A stretch of DNA of 64,000 bases from Bryoerythrophyllum caledonicum (GCA_963971425.1 OZ020514.1:10235218-10299217); one strand, 5' to 3'; positions 47,101 through 61,481 are shown, counted from the stretch's first letter. Numbers and translations are program-made. The notes: a model not told the origin generated them from the sequence alone.

Positions 47101-50100
47101 GTCCTTTAAGGGTTAAAGGATGTAGTCAGCTCTTTATATGTTATTGGTCGGTGCAAGATACCAGGAGAGTGCGGGAGGAATGGCTGAGTGAGCTCCACAA
47201 TTTCAGGTGAAGGGGAAGGAAGGACTTAGAGTCATTTCTAGCACTCTCAAGCAACAAGAGGTGGCTGGCCTTGTTGGGAGCGCTTGTTTGTTGCAGATCT
47301 GAGTCTACGGAGGTCGTGGAATTGCAGTACATGTGTTGGGTGATGCTCGTAATCTAGATCTGTAAACTACCTGTGGAGAAACGTGGAATTCTGGTTTAGA
47401 CTTGAATAGGTGAATTCTGCAAGCGAGCGACCCTGTGTTGGAATTCAGATCCAAACCAGTTAGACCAGTTTCGAAGCGGGATCGAGTCCAGATGTGGAAT
47501 GGAATGATGAGCGGCTGCGGATCTCCTACAAGTCCATTCCTTACCCCGAACCTGACATTCACCTTTACAAAATAGAGACGGCGTTTAACATCAACAACTG
47601 CAGCAAACACCATCAATATCAGGCTACCTCTTACACCCTTTTTTGCATTTGCATCTCATTGCTATCAAATCTCACTCACAGTCTGTCATACACACATAAC
47701 ATAGCTATCAGCTTTGAAATAGTTGTACTAGATCAATACACCTTAGATGCACACACCACAACACCCCACGCTACTACCTGCTGCTACGTCCTAATTTCAG
47801 TCTACACGAAGAATCCAAAGTACATCTACAGCCTAGGTCGAACATCAGGATCAGGAACCCAATCTAGCTACACTTTAATGCTTCGAAGAGACTCACTACC
47901 CTTAGAATCTAACCCAAACAACGTAGATTCTCGGATCTGCAAAGCTTCTCCCGAATGCACTGTCCAGGAGACAGACACACTCAGCAACAGAGAATGCACA
48001 AGGATGTGCGCGAAACAGCAGCGGGAGTGGCAGAAGAAACCTGCCGACAAAGCAACAACACAGAATAGATCAAGGTTAGTTACGGTACTGCTTTGCCATA
48101 TACTCATCTACAGAAAATAAGCAGACGAGGAAGGAGCAGGGAGGCGTAGCTCTAGATCCAGAACGCAATCAGATACCAGCCTTTACAGTACGGATCTTCC
48201 CTGCGAATCCTCTCCCAACTGCACAAATCAAGGTGAAGACACACGAGACAGGAGAAAGCGCGCGCAACAGCACAAAAGACAACAGAAGATACCTCTCGCC
48301 ACAACACTGTCCAGATCAAGAGAAGACACTACGTCGACACCTCAAATCTCTGATTGCAGCGAAGAACCAGAGAAGCACGAATCATGGAGGAGGAGCTCCA
48401 GATCAAAAACAACAACAATACCTCATCGAAAAGATGTGGGAACAGCACAAGAACTCGCACTTCACCCGAGCAGAAGAATCTCATACGTGAAAATCGATGT
48501 CGACAGAAGCCCTTTCCAGAGCGACTGCAATCAATGGAGCCTGCAATCATGCAAGCTCAAAGACAAAGCACGACCCGCCAACCACCTCAAGTGCCATGAC
48601 CGACAACTGACGCCGAACCCTGCAACAACTCCAGCAACAGCACTATCATCAACACCAAATTTAGTGCGCAATCGAAGGGTGAGTATCAGCCATCAAGAAG
48701 AGATCGTCCGGCCAGGAGAACAACCTACGACATCAAACCCTAAGCAGTTGCGCAGCCAGCCACTAAACCCTCAAAAACCTGAAACCCTAGACGACCAACA
48801 TTACTACAAATACCAAGTTTGCAGACGCTTCAAACCCTCTTCAGCTTGCACCATAACTGCTAAGCGCGTTCTCTTCTGTACCTCTGGCACATCACCTACG
48901 GAGCTACTGACCAGCGAGGTCGTGAACGGCAACAGGATAAGGCGGTCCGAACTTGGGAGAGCGAACACTTGCGACCCAGCAGGGGAAGGTGGAGTCTACG
49001 CAGTGGGCAATAGAGAGCCAACGCACCCTGATCGAGGTCCTGGTGGCGATCCCTTCCGTCGTCTTCGCCAGTGTCGCACCACGCCTACAGCCCCAGTTCC
49101 GCTCCGCTTCGTCGTCGCTGCGCGTCTCCCCGGCGCGCATACACACCACCTGCTCGCCTGTCAACAAGACCACCTCCACGGGCCGCGCCCACAAACTACG
49201 GTGATTACCTTCCTCTTCGTACCATTGCTAAAATGTTTTTCCTTCTTGCAACCACCACATCCTGGCGTGCTGCTACTTCCAAACCGTTATGAGTCTTACA
49301 GGAGCAGCCCACTCGTAGGGGTTATTACCCCTTGGAGACACCCAAACAAGGAAGACCAGGAAAGACTCGCGAGGAGCGGCCGCAGGAAAAGCATCGGATC
49401 AAATTCGGTCTGGCTGGCTCGTGGAGAAAAGTTCGAAGCGGCGTGCTGCCATCCCAATTTCAAGCTGGAAGACCGCCCCCCGACGTGCTGGACGCCCGTA
49501 AGCAAGGCAAGCTCCAACCTTGCAAGCACCTCAGTAGAGCTCCAACAGAGGCAGGGATTCCGGGAGCACTCGAATTTGGAGAACTGCCGAACGGTGTGTA
49601 GACACCCCCCGTACCAGAGAAGAAAGTCCGAGCTAGTGTGCCCCTGCCCGCAGAAAGGACTGTCCCCACCTCCTACGCCCCAACGCCCGAGTCAACCACT
49701 CCACCATAATCTGACCTCATCAAACAGGCAGAGAGTATGTTGGCGTCAACAGGTAGGAAGTCTGCCAAGAGGCAGACGGAACCTCTGGATGACAACGCCG
49801 TCAGAATGGAGAGTAATCCCCCTGGAAGTACCGGCAAGAGAACGCTACAAGAAGCCAAGAAAGGAGGCCAAACCACACACAAGAAACCCACAAGGTTGGT
49901 GTTGTTGTGGTAGAAAATTCTTACTTTGTGAGGTTTGTGTAAACCATCATTGTATGTTTTATGTACTTGATATAAAATTGCATTATGTGGAAAGATACAC
50001 CATCAAATTGATTGGTGTATCTACGAAGTGTCTCTTTGCAATATGTATTAGAAGTAGCAAACTATGTAATGATATTTGTTATGTGTCAAGATTAATGTCT

Positions 50101-50469
50101 AGGAAAACTTTTGATAGTGGTGATAGCATGCATTGTGTGATATGTAATAGTAATAAGGTTGTATGGTATGTCAATTGCCCTGTCAATGTTTGTATACATG
50201 TTTGTTTAGTTAGCATTATGAAAGAGTATTGCTACAATAGCAATAGTTCTCTTCATCAGCTTTGTTCAATCACCAAGTACAGGGAAAGAGTTATCATATT
50301 TGATACATTCTTATACCTGAACAAATTGCAACAAAAACCTTTCCTAGTCCATTTTCCTCTCCTACACAGCCCACAACTTAAATTGTGGAATGGAAGGCTG
50401 AATGTATCTAATGGAAATGCCCCTATACTTAAAAACATCTCTTTAAATCTCTTCTTTTTTCGTAGAACA
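47101..50469 (+). other. Probable 5' region of the large LINE
   Basis: The composition changes from AT-rich to mixed at ~47100. From 48436 one plus-strand frame stays open into the conserved ORF1 part, but 48436-49890 also has long openings in other frames and low-complexity sequence, and 49893-50465 is AT-rich with intron-like borders (AAGGTTGG; TTTTTTCGTAG) whose phases do not fit. I therefore treat it as leader or poorly conserved N-terminus. The 5' end of the element was not found. Confidence 0.4.
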
Positions 50470-52083
50470 TACTCACCAGCTGAAGCGTCTTCTTGCTCCA
50501 ACAAAGTTGATACGAATGACATGGACGTGACACCCACAAAACAATTACAATTGGAGAAAGAAGCATGCACATCCCTCGAGGTAATTTCGGTCAAACGTGC
50601 GAGACCCCCTTATTGGCTTGGCTTTCATGCTTTGAATGCTTTAGGACAACTTCGTGAGGGTCCTAGAGTCAAACATCTCAGTGTAAGTGAGATGAAGTTG
50701 GAAGGAATGAGTGATAAAGAGGCGCTAGAAGCATGTGAAGCGAATATGTCCTTCCCGTACGTCACACAAGAGCAATGGCCCAACTCCAGAGAGGATGGGA
50801 AAAAGGGGAACCATCTAAATCTAACCCAACTACCATGTGATGTGGAAGTGGATGAATTTGGTTTTTCCCTTGATTACCAAGTAGCAATCTCTTTTGAAAT
50901 TGGAGAGTGTATACTCTCTAAAGATATTGTGCTACAATTGGTCAAAGAAAGACTTGCGCATATGAAAATAGCATTGGGGGAACGAATGGCACAACCAATT
51001 GCCATAATGTGCCTTCACAAGACGGATCAATGGAGTGGTGTAGTTAAAATTCATCTAAAAGCACCCGAAATAGATGCATGTAGCCTCCTTACAGGGATCC
51101 GTCCCTTCATCCTAAAATTGGATGAAACTCTCTTTGTTTGGGGTAAGGTATGCAAGTCCTTCGACTCTATTGCAATCCAAAGACTCTTATCCGTCAGAAT
51201 TAGTAGTCCCTCCCTAAAAGACAAAAAGTGGTTTGAGGTCCTCTTTGATATTGTCAATGAAGGGTTTAAAAGAGGAGTAGATCATGAGGTAACTACGGTG
51301 ACAAAGAAGGATATAGCAGATTTTGCATGGGTGAAAGCACCAACACTAGATGAAGCTAACAAATTAAAAAACCAAAAGATTTATGCGGAGAGTGAGGTGT
51401 TTATGCCAGTGTTTGCTAAACGGGGAAAAATGACAGAGGATGAGAAAGCCAAGAAGAATGTTGTAGTTCTAATTGCTCAAAAGTTGAACAAAACGAAGTC
51501 CACCCATGAGCTAGAGGCTGCCATCAAAGGATTTATGGGGGAAGAAAATGTTGTAAGCATCTATTTTAGACTTGAGAATGATAAACATGTAGGGAGTTGC
51601 AATGTGGAGTGCAAAAATGCTGCGGTTTACAAGAAGTATTTAAACAAATGTGAGAAAATGCTTAATAAGTATGTGGAATTCATTGCGCACCCTCGTAGCA
51701 TGGATGGAAAACTGAAACCAAGCCCGGAGGAGCTAACAAGGCTAGGGTTCTCGGATATCAATACTGCCATCGCCAACACAGTAGAAACCCTAAACATCAC
51801 CACGGGAGAGACCTAGAGTAAAAAGGACATTAATAATCTAATTGATGTCGCGGTTGCCAGAAGCTCGAAAGCCACAATGGGAGAAATTCGGCAAGAAATG
51901 GATAACCTCAAAGAAGTGATTGTTTCGGAGGCCAAGACTTATGTGGATTCCGTGCAATTGGAGCAAATCAAAAACACGAGTGCACTCCGCGCAGAGATAA
52001 GACTCTTGCAGAATCAAATGAAGTCCTCCATGGCTATCATGGATCAGCTTTTACCGGAAGAATCCATGGACCAAACAAACTAG
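50470..52083 (+). pseudogene. LINE ORF1 (RNA-binding/chaperone-like protein, one internal stop)
   Basis: One frame, interrupted only by TAG at 51814, then continuing to 52083. The N-terminal part is conserved-looking (PPYWLGFHALNALGQLREGP). The middle has an RRM-like segment (EFGFSLDYQVAISFEIGECI; GVVKIHLKAPEIDACSLL) and another RRM-like segment lies near 51460-51640 (NVVVLIAQKLNKTKSTHELE ... VGSCNVECKNA). The part after the stop is a coiled coil (IRQEMDNLKEVIVSEAKTYV), as expected for ORF1 trimerisation. The true start is unknown because the frame is open far upstream. No CCHC knuckle was seen. The role inferred is binding of the element RNA. Confidence 0.55.
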
Positions 52084-52241
52084 TTTGGACAAATGCAACG
52101 GCGGAGAATATAAAACAAAAAATCATCAAAGTATTTGAAAATACTAAGAAAAGACACAAAAATATCTACTAAAATATAGTATTTATAAATACTAAGAAAA
52201 GACAAAAAAATATCTACTTAAATATAGTATTTATAAATACT

Positions 52242-52724
<483 letters not shown>

Positions 52725-52802
52725 ACACAACTACAACACCCTAGACCCCTCTCACCAGTAACTATAAACATTACTCGTTGCAAACTACTAATTATATTTT
52801 GC

Positions 52803-52829
52803 GGAGACATTGAAACCAACCCCAGCCCA
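52803..52829 (+). other. 2A-like (StopGo) motif at the ORF2 N-terminus
   Basis: In frame with ORF2, a hydrophobic stretch CKLLIIFC is followed by GDIETNPSP just before the first ATG. The 2A consensus is D(V/I)ExNPG/P after a hydrophobic run, and many LINEs carry such peptides near the ORF2 N-terminus. Here Ser replaces the critical Gly, so activity is uncertain. The upstream frame is open through the hexamer array. Confidence 0.5.
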
Positions 52830-55800
52830 ATGCCAAATGTCTTCCACAACCACCCAAAAATACACAAAAGATTATCAAAAATATATTTTATTCCGAACAC
52901 TATAAAACTACACCCCGAATATCAACACCTAGCATCTTCCTTTGCACCACTCCTAAAAAGTAATCACATACTTCATCAAAATTACTCCACCCTCTACCCC
53001 AACATTTCCCGCTACATACATCAAAAAAACAACAACCACCCACCCACACATATCTTATTCGCCATAATTACCACCCTTCACCCTTCAATAGACGAATGCA
53101 ATAACATCACTAACCAAAATTCTACCAACACAAACCCAACACATTGGACAAATATACTACTAAACACCTTATCCGCTCTAAATAATCCCCCCGAAAGACA
53201 CATAGATACACTCCACCGATACACTAAATTCCTAGAAGAAAATCAACACCTTTTTGAACACAAAACTTCTCTACACAATGACCTATACAACTTTATCCAT
53301 AGCCAAACCATACCTCCTTCCACCACTGAACTACAACTAAAATTTCCCTACTTTCCCCACAATCTCATCCTTGAAGTACTTAGATGCTATGAACCAATTA
53401 ATGATTACACGCACCCCACCCCGACACCCGCCTACATTCCCCCCTCGCTTTGTAACCATGACAATACAAACAATAGAAATACATATATAGTTATATGGAA
53501 CGCCTCAACGTTAAACACTGCCTTACCATGCATCCACAATCTAACCGCCCACACCGACACACCACCCGCCATAATTGCTATACAGGAAACTAAAATAACA
53601 GCTACCAAATCCACAAAATATATTCAAAAAACATTCCCTGATTATAAACTTATATTTAACAACACTCATTCTCTCACACGTTGCATCCAACAACGAAGGC
53701 CATATACACCAGCAAGAGGAGGTCTACTCATGCTCATACATCAATCACATGCTTTCCCCGGGAATATTACTAAAATCCCTACCCCGGCCAATATATCACC
53801 ATATCTCCAGATGATTGAAATTACTAACCGACCCCTCCAACCATGGCTCATTCTCCACCTATACATGCCCTCGCACATAGAAGACTCTAGTCTTATTCCG
53901 GAAATCCAAAATTCCATCACTTCACAAATAAATACACACCCTAATCATACAATAATACTGTGCGGAGACTTTAACCGAGACATCGCCCTTATTGAAAGAC
54001 AAAACGGAGGGATTGTCACTCCTCCACTTGACATAGACTATCAATGGCAAAACTATACGAATAACCTAGAATTACATTTAATTCCAACCGATACACAATA
54101 CTCCCGACAAGGTGGTCTTAATTACACTCACACTAGCCTAATTGATGGATTTTACATTAAAACACCTAACCATACTCGATATACATCTATCACTAATACC
54201 TCAACCAACTTAAACTCGGACCACTTCCCAATACAACTTAATATACCTCACAACACCCTTATAAGTAGACCCCCCACTACCATCCAATCAAATGATATTA
54301 AAATATTAAACCTCATCCCAAAAGAAAACCTTGACAACTTTAATACAATATTCTTCGAAAAAATTCACTACAAATAGAATCCCTTACAAATACTCTTTCT
54401 AACCACCAACACCTCACACATATCCAATGGCAAGAAGCCTGCACGACTCTTGACAAACTTATTACCGAAATTTCTACTACACTAGGAATGACTTGTAAAG
54501 CGCCTCCAATACCACAACTCACACCTAGAACTTCAAAACAAGGGGGGTATCTCCCAAGAAAACTAGCCAAAAAGTGGAAACAACATCTTGCCGCATACCA
54601 CACTATTCGCAAAACAATTTATATTGCTAAAACCAACCAAAATTGGCAAACCCATCCCATACTCTCCGAACTACAAAACCTCCAGTATTCCCAAATCCCA
54701 CAAGTACCACCACCCAACACCCCCCACGAAGACTAGCTAAAAGACATTGCAAACATTGCAAAAATTGCCAATAAAGAAGCTCGAAAAATTACTACAAAAT
54801 ATGCAAGGGAATGTGTCATAAAAGCTATTTCTAAATATCGACAATTATATGAAACCAGCCCAAAAAAGATTAATAGAAAAGTCTTCAAAGACAACACAAA
54901 CCTACCACTAGACTGTATTTTAGACCAAAACAATAATATATTAACCAGCCCAGATGACATTGCAAACGAAGTACATCTTCAGCAATCCATAAACAATAGA
55001 CCAACCATCCCCCCATGCCATTTTCAACCACAACATACACCAACATGCACATGCGGAGTTAGACAATACCCGTGGCATGATTTAGACGGATTTACTATTG
55101 ATAAAAGAGGCGAACCAACAACACCTCTCCACACATATTATAACAGAGACACATACAACATTTGCCTAAAAAATCTGGGAAACAATAAAGCCCCCGGCCC
55201 GGACCATATACCTAACTCAATTCTAAAAAACATGCCCCCAAGATTCCACGATCTCCTATCATTATTTTTCCTTCATTGTTACAAACAAAAATCCATTCCC
55301 GCATCTTGGAAAACAAGTCTAACAATCTTATTATACAAAAAGGCAACCCATCCGCACTATCTAACCACCGACCTATTGCCTTAGCTAACACCATTTACAA
55401 ATTATATACTAGTACACTCACATCAATACTATCGGCATACGGAGAAATACACCAAATATTACACGAAAGCCAAGAAGGGTTTAGAGCTGAGAGAAGTACC
55501 ACACGGCAACTTCAAACCCTCATTGCCGCGCTTGAGGATGCAAAATTCACGAATAAAGACATTTACATACTCTATATTGACTTCAAAAATGCATTTGGCT
55601 CCATTGACCATCCTCGATTGTTAGTAGTTATGAGTGATCTTGGGTACCCGGAAGACGCAGTCACACTGATTGGCAATATATACTCCCAATCTACCACTAC
55701 ATACGTCGGAGAATATTTTGGTAAAACACGCCCTATCCCAATCCAACATGGTACCATCCAAGGCGACACATTGAGCCCGTACCTCTTTATTATCTTTCTA

Positions 55801-58800
55801 GAACCTCTATTGAGATGGCTTCAAAGAGGCAATAATGGCTACACATTTGGAACCTCTAAAATTACAGTAAACTCGGCCGCATATGCCGACGATCTAGCAG
55901 CCATCTCCGGACGGCTCAAATCACTTCAAATTCAATTAGACAAAATAGACAAATTCTGTATATGGACCGGGATGGAACTCGGAGTCCAAAAATGTGCCGT
56001 AACCGGATGCCCAAACAAATCCAAAATAAATCCGACCGCCTTCAAAGCCCTTATCCAAGCTACCAATATTCAATATCGCAACCAACCAATTCCGGTTCTC
56101 AACCAAAACCAACCCTACATATACCTTGGAATAAACCTAGTCCCATCGTTAAAATGGAAAATTCAAATTCACGCTACTACTACAAAACTTATTAAACAAT
56201 GCAAGGAACTTACACTATGTCCGGCCACATTGCAACAGAAAATAAAAATGATAGATACCGTCATACGCCCGGGTATCTCATATAGCTTCTATGCGGTCCC
56301 CTATTCCATGCCCGCCATAAACAAACTTGACAAAAAAATCATAGCCATACAAAAGAAAGTATGTGGACTCCCCAATTATACGCCCAATGTCATAACACAA
56401 CTCCCCCACGAACTATTCGGATTAGAAGCCTTTTCCCTTAAAAATGCCTACCTACGTTGCATTGGAGAACAACTCCAAAATGCACTTAACGATAAAGGAC
56501 ACCTAGGAATAATTTACAGTGGACTCCTTCGGCACATCCTTGCCATTTATGGAGGAGCACAATACCTCGAAAGACTTAAAAAATCAGATTGTCTCAGATC
56601 TCCCATTACCCGCACACTTTTTTTACTCAAAACAGAGGGCAAAACATTTCTAAAAAGCACACTAGAAGATTTCCTACTAGGCCCCGCACCGCTCGAACAA
56701 AATTGGGCAAATGAAATACACAACCTCCCTAGACTTGACCGACAATTATCCGCCAGACTCCTACAAAAACTTTTTTCTGTAAACATTACTGATCTAAAAC
56801 AAATTACACTACCAAATGGAACACACCTTATGGACGACAAGAGCTACAAAACACTCTATGGCACCCCTCATAAATTAATAAAAAGTGCACTAAATATTGC
56901 CAAACAATTATTTTGTCACCCTCCATATCTCCCTACATGCCCCAGCCATTGCATCGATCACGCCCCACCGTATACACTTAAAGACGCATACATCATCAAT
57001 CACAATGACAACCACCCCAACATCAACCCCTCATTAATTCCTCCAAACCCGCCACATCCACGATCATATGCTCCTCCGCCACATATATTAAAAAATCCTT
57101 CCACATACCCAATAAACAACATAACCGCGCACAAACATAGAAAATACATTGACTCCATCAACATAAGCAAACAATACACGTCATACCTATGCCATTGGTT
57201 CCACAATAACGACACCTATGCCAAATGGCTCCCACAAAGAAATCTTTTTCCTTGGCACAACCCAAATACTTCCTTCCATAACACCAATATCCTCACACAA
57301 TACTACCTTAGAACTCAAAATAATTATTATCTAAATATCATACAAATACACCACCCCCAAGCACAACCCCGAGATACAAGATTTGTCACACCTCCTCTTA
57401 TTATCCCCCTCCTTAACATCTTTACAACCGAATGCAATCCAGAAACGGATATCTGAGTACAAACCAATACAATCAAAATACAACAAGACAATGCCCACAT
57501 ATACGAAGATAATGGTAGACATCTAATAACCATACCACTAGCTAGACTACAATGGTTGTGGAACCAATATCACAACGCACTACAAACCCCCATTAACATT
57601 GAACCAATACCCCAAACATTTGAAACCGAAATTGTTTGGCTATACCAAAGGTATAACTACCAAACACCCAAAAATGACCCCCTCAAAAATGCACACTACA
57701 CATTACCCGATCCTATTTTAGACTACCTTATTACATCTCTGAATATCACACATTCATACTTCTCATCCCCCGTTACATGCTCTACAAAAATCTCAAAATT
57801 TTACTCTCCATTCGAACGAGATAAGATTTTTGGTTCTCTTGGAAAAGCTTTTGATTATAAGTGGAGTGGAGTAGGCCTTGCACACCCACACAATGAAGAA
57901 GAAATACAACAAGTAACACATTGGGCACGCCTAGCAGCAAAAAATGATCCCAACCACAACATCACCATTATTATTACTCCCGACACTCATTGGTACCAAA
58001 ACTCTAACCCACATTTAGGCCCATTCCCGGACTCTCACATCATCGCACTATTTGAAGCGGATTCCATGACTTACAAAGAACCGACTATACCACCTCAAAT
58101 TCAAGCACCCCGTCTTGAACCAGCAACTCTACGTATCTTATGTATACACCACCAAATAAGGGAGATAGATACTCTTGAAAACCTCACTCACCTCACTTTG
58201 CTAGCAAAAAATCTAAACATTAACAAGGTATACACCGCAATTGCCCCTCCCACACCTATCTCAATCCGTGTAAACCGTAACAAAAAATGGTCTAAAATCC
58301 CCCACACAAACACATATGCACTACCAATTACCGAATTGAGCCCCCCACTCCCCAACCACCAAATGAATACCGACCTTAAATTTGACCCCAACTTTAGCTA
58401 CTACACTGACGGCTCCTTCAAAGAACCAACCGAAATAAGCCCGGGACATTGGCACCGGGAAAAAGCCGGATATAGGATATACAATTCAACCAAACAAATT
58501 AAATTAAGCAAACGACTACATGGACTTCAAAATATTCTAAGAGCCGAAATGATGGCTATACACAAAACCCTTAAAGATAATCACCACTCAATACCCAAAC
58601 GAACCAGCTCACATTTTTACAGACTGCATAAATGTCTTATACCTCCTTAATACACACATAAAACACCCCACTCTACACAACAGTCATCCCGACAAAACTA
58701 TCCTCACATCGATGGTTAAAATGCTCCAAAATCGCACACAAATCACTACACTCCACAAAGTCCGAGCTCATGCTAATATTGACGGTAACGAACAAGCTGA

Positions 58801-59866
58801 CAAACTAGCCAAGGAAGGAAGAGAAAAAACCCACAAAAATGCCGAACACTCATACGAACACGCCCACGCCACCCCATATTACTTTCATAGATATGAATGG
58901 CCCTCTATGGGTGAAACTCCCGATAAAGGCCCCATAAGATTTTTGGATAAATACCTCAAAAAACATGACATTATTAATAACCTGGAAAAACTCACAGAAA
59001 ATTTCCCTAATATTGATAAATGGACCGGCAACCCAAACATTCACAACACATTGTCCAACAATTTTTAGAAAAACCCCATAATTACGGACCCACAAATCAC
59101 ATGCCTAATCAAATTCCGCACCGGACAATACATGGGAAATGCCCGCAAACAACTCTTCTTTGGAATAGAGAGATTCCCTACAATAACATGCCCAATTTGC
59201 AACACCACGGACCCAGACACATGGCTACATGTCTTACTCAAGTGCCAAAACCCCCATATACACTCACTCATTGTCAAAAGACACAACAAAGCCGTATGGG
59301 CTATACGTAAACTACTTGTATCATCAAACAAATCCCGATGCTTCATTCTCATGAATGCCGGTACCTTTAATGACAATCCACAAGAAAATACGGTTCCTCC
59401 TTGGCTTTTACCATGCACATGCTATACTCAAAGATGCCACTGTAATGCAAGATTCAAACCGGACCTATTATGCGTCAGAGGACTATCATACAAAGACCCC
59501 CCACCAAACCACATTGACCCTAGTCTCACTATTCAATTCATTGAATTCACATATTGCAATGATAGATTCTCACCGGACACTATTGCAAACAAAACAAATA
59601 AATACCAACCACTACTTGACGATATACAAACACTAGGATGGAAAGTAGACCCCCTCATTGTCATCACCGCGGGTGCTAGAGCCACCACCTTCATTCCCTC
59701 AATTACAACCCTTGAAGAAACATTTAAAATCCCCATCACTTCAATCAAAACCACATTTTCAAATATTAACACTATTGCAATTCAACACGCTATGTCGATA
59801 CTTCTGCATAAACAAAAACTTGAAAACAACCAACCCCTTCCCGACGCCCTGTACCCCCCTCCATAG
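52830..59866 (+). pseudogene. LINE ORF2: APE endonuclease, RT, methyltransferase-like segment, RNase H, CCHC, PD-(D/E)xK-like endonuclease
   Basis: Domains in order. EEP/APE endonuclease at 53485-54245: VIWNAST, IAIQETK, RGGLLMLI, LCGDFNRDIALI, LNSDHFPI. RT at ~55170-56300: NKAPGPDHIPNSIL, YIDFKNAFGSIDH (Asp ~55579), GTIQGDTLSPYLF, AYADDLAAIS (~55882). Methyltransferase-like segment at 57796-58095: KFYSPFERDKIFGSLGKAFD, WSGVGLAHPHNEEE, ITIIITPDTHWY. RNase H at ~58400-58850: YTDGSF, ILRAEMMAIH, IFTDC, KVRAHANIDGNEQADKLAKE. CCHC knuckle at ~59189-59246: CPIC...WLHVLLKC. Restriction-like domain at ~59459-59720: FKPDLLCVRG, FIEFTYCND, NKYQPL. Frameshifts lie at A-runs ~54358 and ~55336 and near 58600; stops at 54732 (TAG), 57454 (TGA) and 59066 (TAG). 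All catalytic motifs of EEP, RT and RNase H look intact. The two unusual domains are inferred from pattern only. Confidence 0.75.
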
Positions 59867-59994
59867 ACCACATTTGCACTTCACCGTACACGCGCTCCTT
59901 CTTTTGGAGACTTTTGGGATCTTTGGTCCTTTGTTCTTGGATACTTGTTACTGGATACATAGTGTCCACCCTCGAAAGGGGGAAGTAGTTCCAT

Positions 59995-60081
59995 ACTACT
60001 AACCCATGTCCGGTGGGCATGGACTTAGTAGTGGAATGAACGGACATTTTATTCACGCCGGCCCCCTTACGGGGACCGGCG
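59995..60081 (+). other. 3' UTR stem-loops of the LINE
   Basis: ACTACTAA...CCATG pairs with CATGG...TTAGTAGT (59995-60032), and CGCCGGCCCCC-TTA-CGGGGACCGGCG forms a second strong hairpin (60056-60081), followed by a CTTCTTCTTCTT tract. Such 3' structures are used by non-LTR RTs to recognise their template. Function is inferred from position. Confidence 0.5.
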
Positions 60082-60388
60082 TTCTTCTTCTTCTTTTTGT
60101 TATTGGTCATGACCGGTAAAAACCATAAACACACATCAATATTAACAATTTCAATTCTCATCCATTTTTTCAGCTAATTTTCATCCAAAATTTTCCTTTC
60201 TCATGCCAATTTTCATCCGAATCAGTCATCCCATTTCCTAAACTCGAAACGCATTTTATTTGGCTAGTTTTACCGCCCCATACTATGTTATACAACCCTT
60301 GCTCCTATCTAGTGCCCCATAATTTTTCCAATTTTAACATTTAATAAAAATAAAATCAATGAAGTAGGAAGCGACACATGCTACAAGA

Positions 60389-60693
60389 CTTAACCTTTAA
60401 GGCTGATGAGCTTTTTTGGTCTGTGAGGATCTACAAGTGTTCTAGATCATGCGGAATGGCATCTAAGCAATGGGTTCATTTCAACACAAAAATCTACCAA
60501 ATCATTTCACGGAAATCACTATAGCTTGTAGATGCTTGCACCGATTGCGGTGGCAATGGTCTCAACAGATGTCCATCTTCCTCCAACTCTAAGTCATGAT
60601 CTATTTTTTCCTTTGAAGTGGCCTATAGCGCTTTCTATAAAGGTGTTTGTCCCAAAACGACCCATATATGGTCGATCAACCTTAAAGGATTAA
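60389..60693. repeat. MITE of the CCTTTAAGGGTTAA family (~300 bp)
   Basis: The left end is TTAACCTTTAAGG and the right end CCTTAAAGGATTAA. The interior is non-coding, with blocks like AAATCACTATAGCTTGTAGATGC that match 29281-29760. Confidence 0.6.
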
Positions 60694-60945
60694 CAAATAA
60701 CACTTAATAGTGTAAACTTTTAGGGAGCGTCAATTTCCATAACATATAAGATATTATAACATATAAAGAGGCAACATTTAAAGAGGGCTGATTGTGTACA
60801 CTTACAAGCATGAAAGAATTGAAGATTTGGAACTCAAGTAGAAAGAGTGGACTCCAGGGCAGGGACTAGGGGCTTATTAAGGCTGAGAATTTTCTTGCCT
60901 CTCTACCAAGCAAGGATACAAAATCCTCAATGAGAAGTAGGGTAA

Positions 60946-61481
60946 GGGCCGCTTCACACTTGGTGGCCAAGTCGAGTGGCCGTCGATTTCCACCAATGAG
61001 ATTGCTAGAATGGCCAAAGTCCGGACTTTGGGCCTTCACAGTTGTGCCCAAACTCCAAAGGTCGTCGTCCTACATGGCAGCACTCTTGGGCTGTTTTGGC
61101 GCCAAAGCGACGGCCTCTCGAGCAAAACTTGGGTCGCCCATTATAGCGGACCCAAACTACAATTGAGAGTCCATCAAATTTTTTAATAAAATAATAAAAA
61201 ACTGACAAGATCTGGACCGTTAGATGAAAGAGGCCGAATTTTATGGCTTATTTTTTGGGCTTATTTTTATTGGCTGATTCTTTGGGCTGATTTTTTTTGG
61301 CGTAATGATATGGGGTTTGGACTTTGGACTTGGCCTTTGGGGCTTTACACCACGATCGGCCAAATCTTCAATCTATATTATTTAATGTATTTAGTAGGCA
61401 AAAAAATTTGGCCTCTCGCCATAGTTTGGCCACTCATTTTGACGGACAGTCACTCGACTTGGGCATAGTGTGAAGCGGTCC
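60946..61481. mobile_element. PIF/Harbinger-type MITE with TAA target-site duplication
   Basis: Terminal inverted repeats of ~40 bp (left GGGCCGCTTCACACT with CCAAGTCGAGTGGCCGTC; right, reverse-complemented, GGACCGCTTCACACT with CCAAGTCGAGTGACTGTC). They are flanked by TAA at 60943-60945 and 61482-61484. A 3-bp TAA duplication is typical of PIF/Harbinger, whose transposase remnants lie 1-2 kb downstream. The 536-bp interior has no gene. Confidence 0.8.

Noticed and set aside
48436..50469. A 1126-residue single protein including the whole region upstream of LINE ORF1
   Set aside because: The upstream half is low-complexity with other long frames and an AT-rich intron-like stretch; only the part from ~50470 looks conserved, so I did not call it coding.
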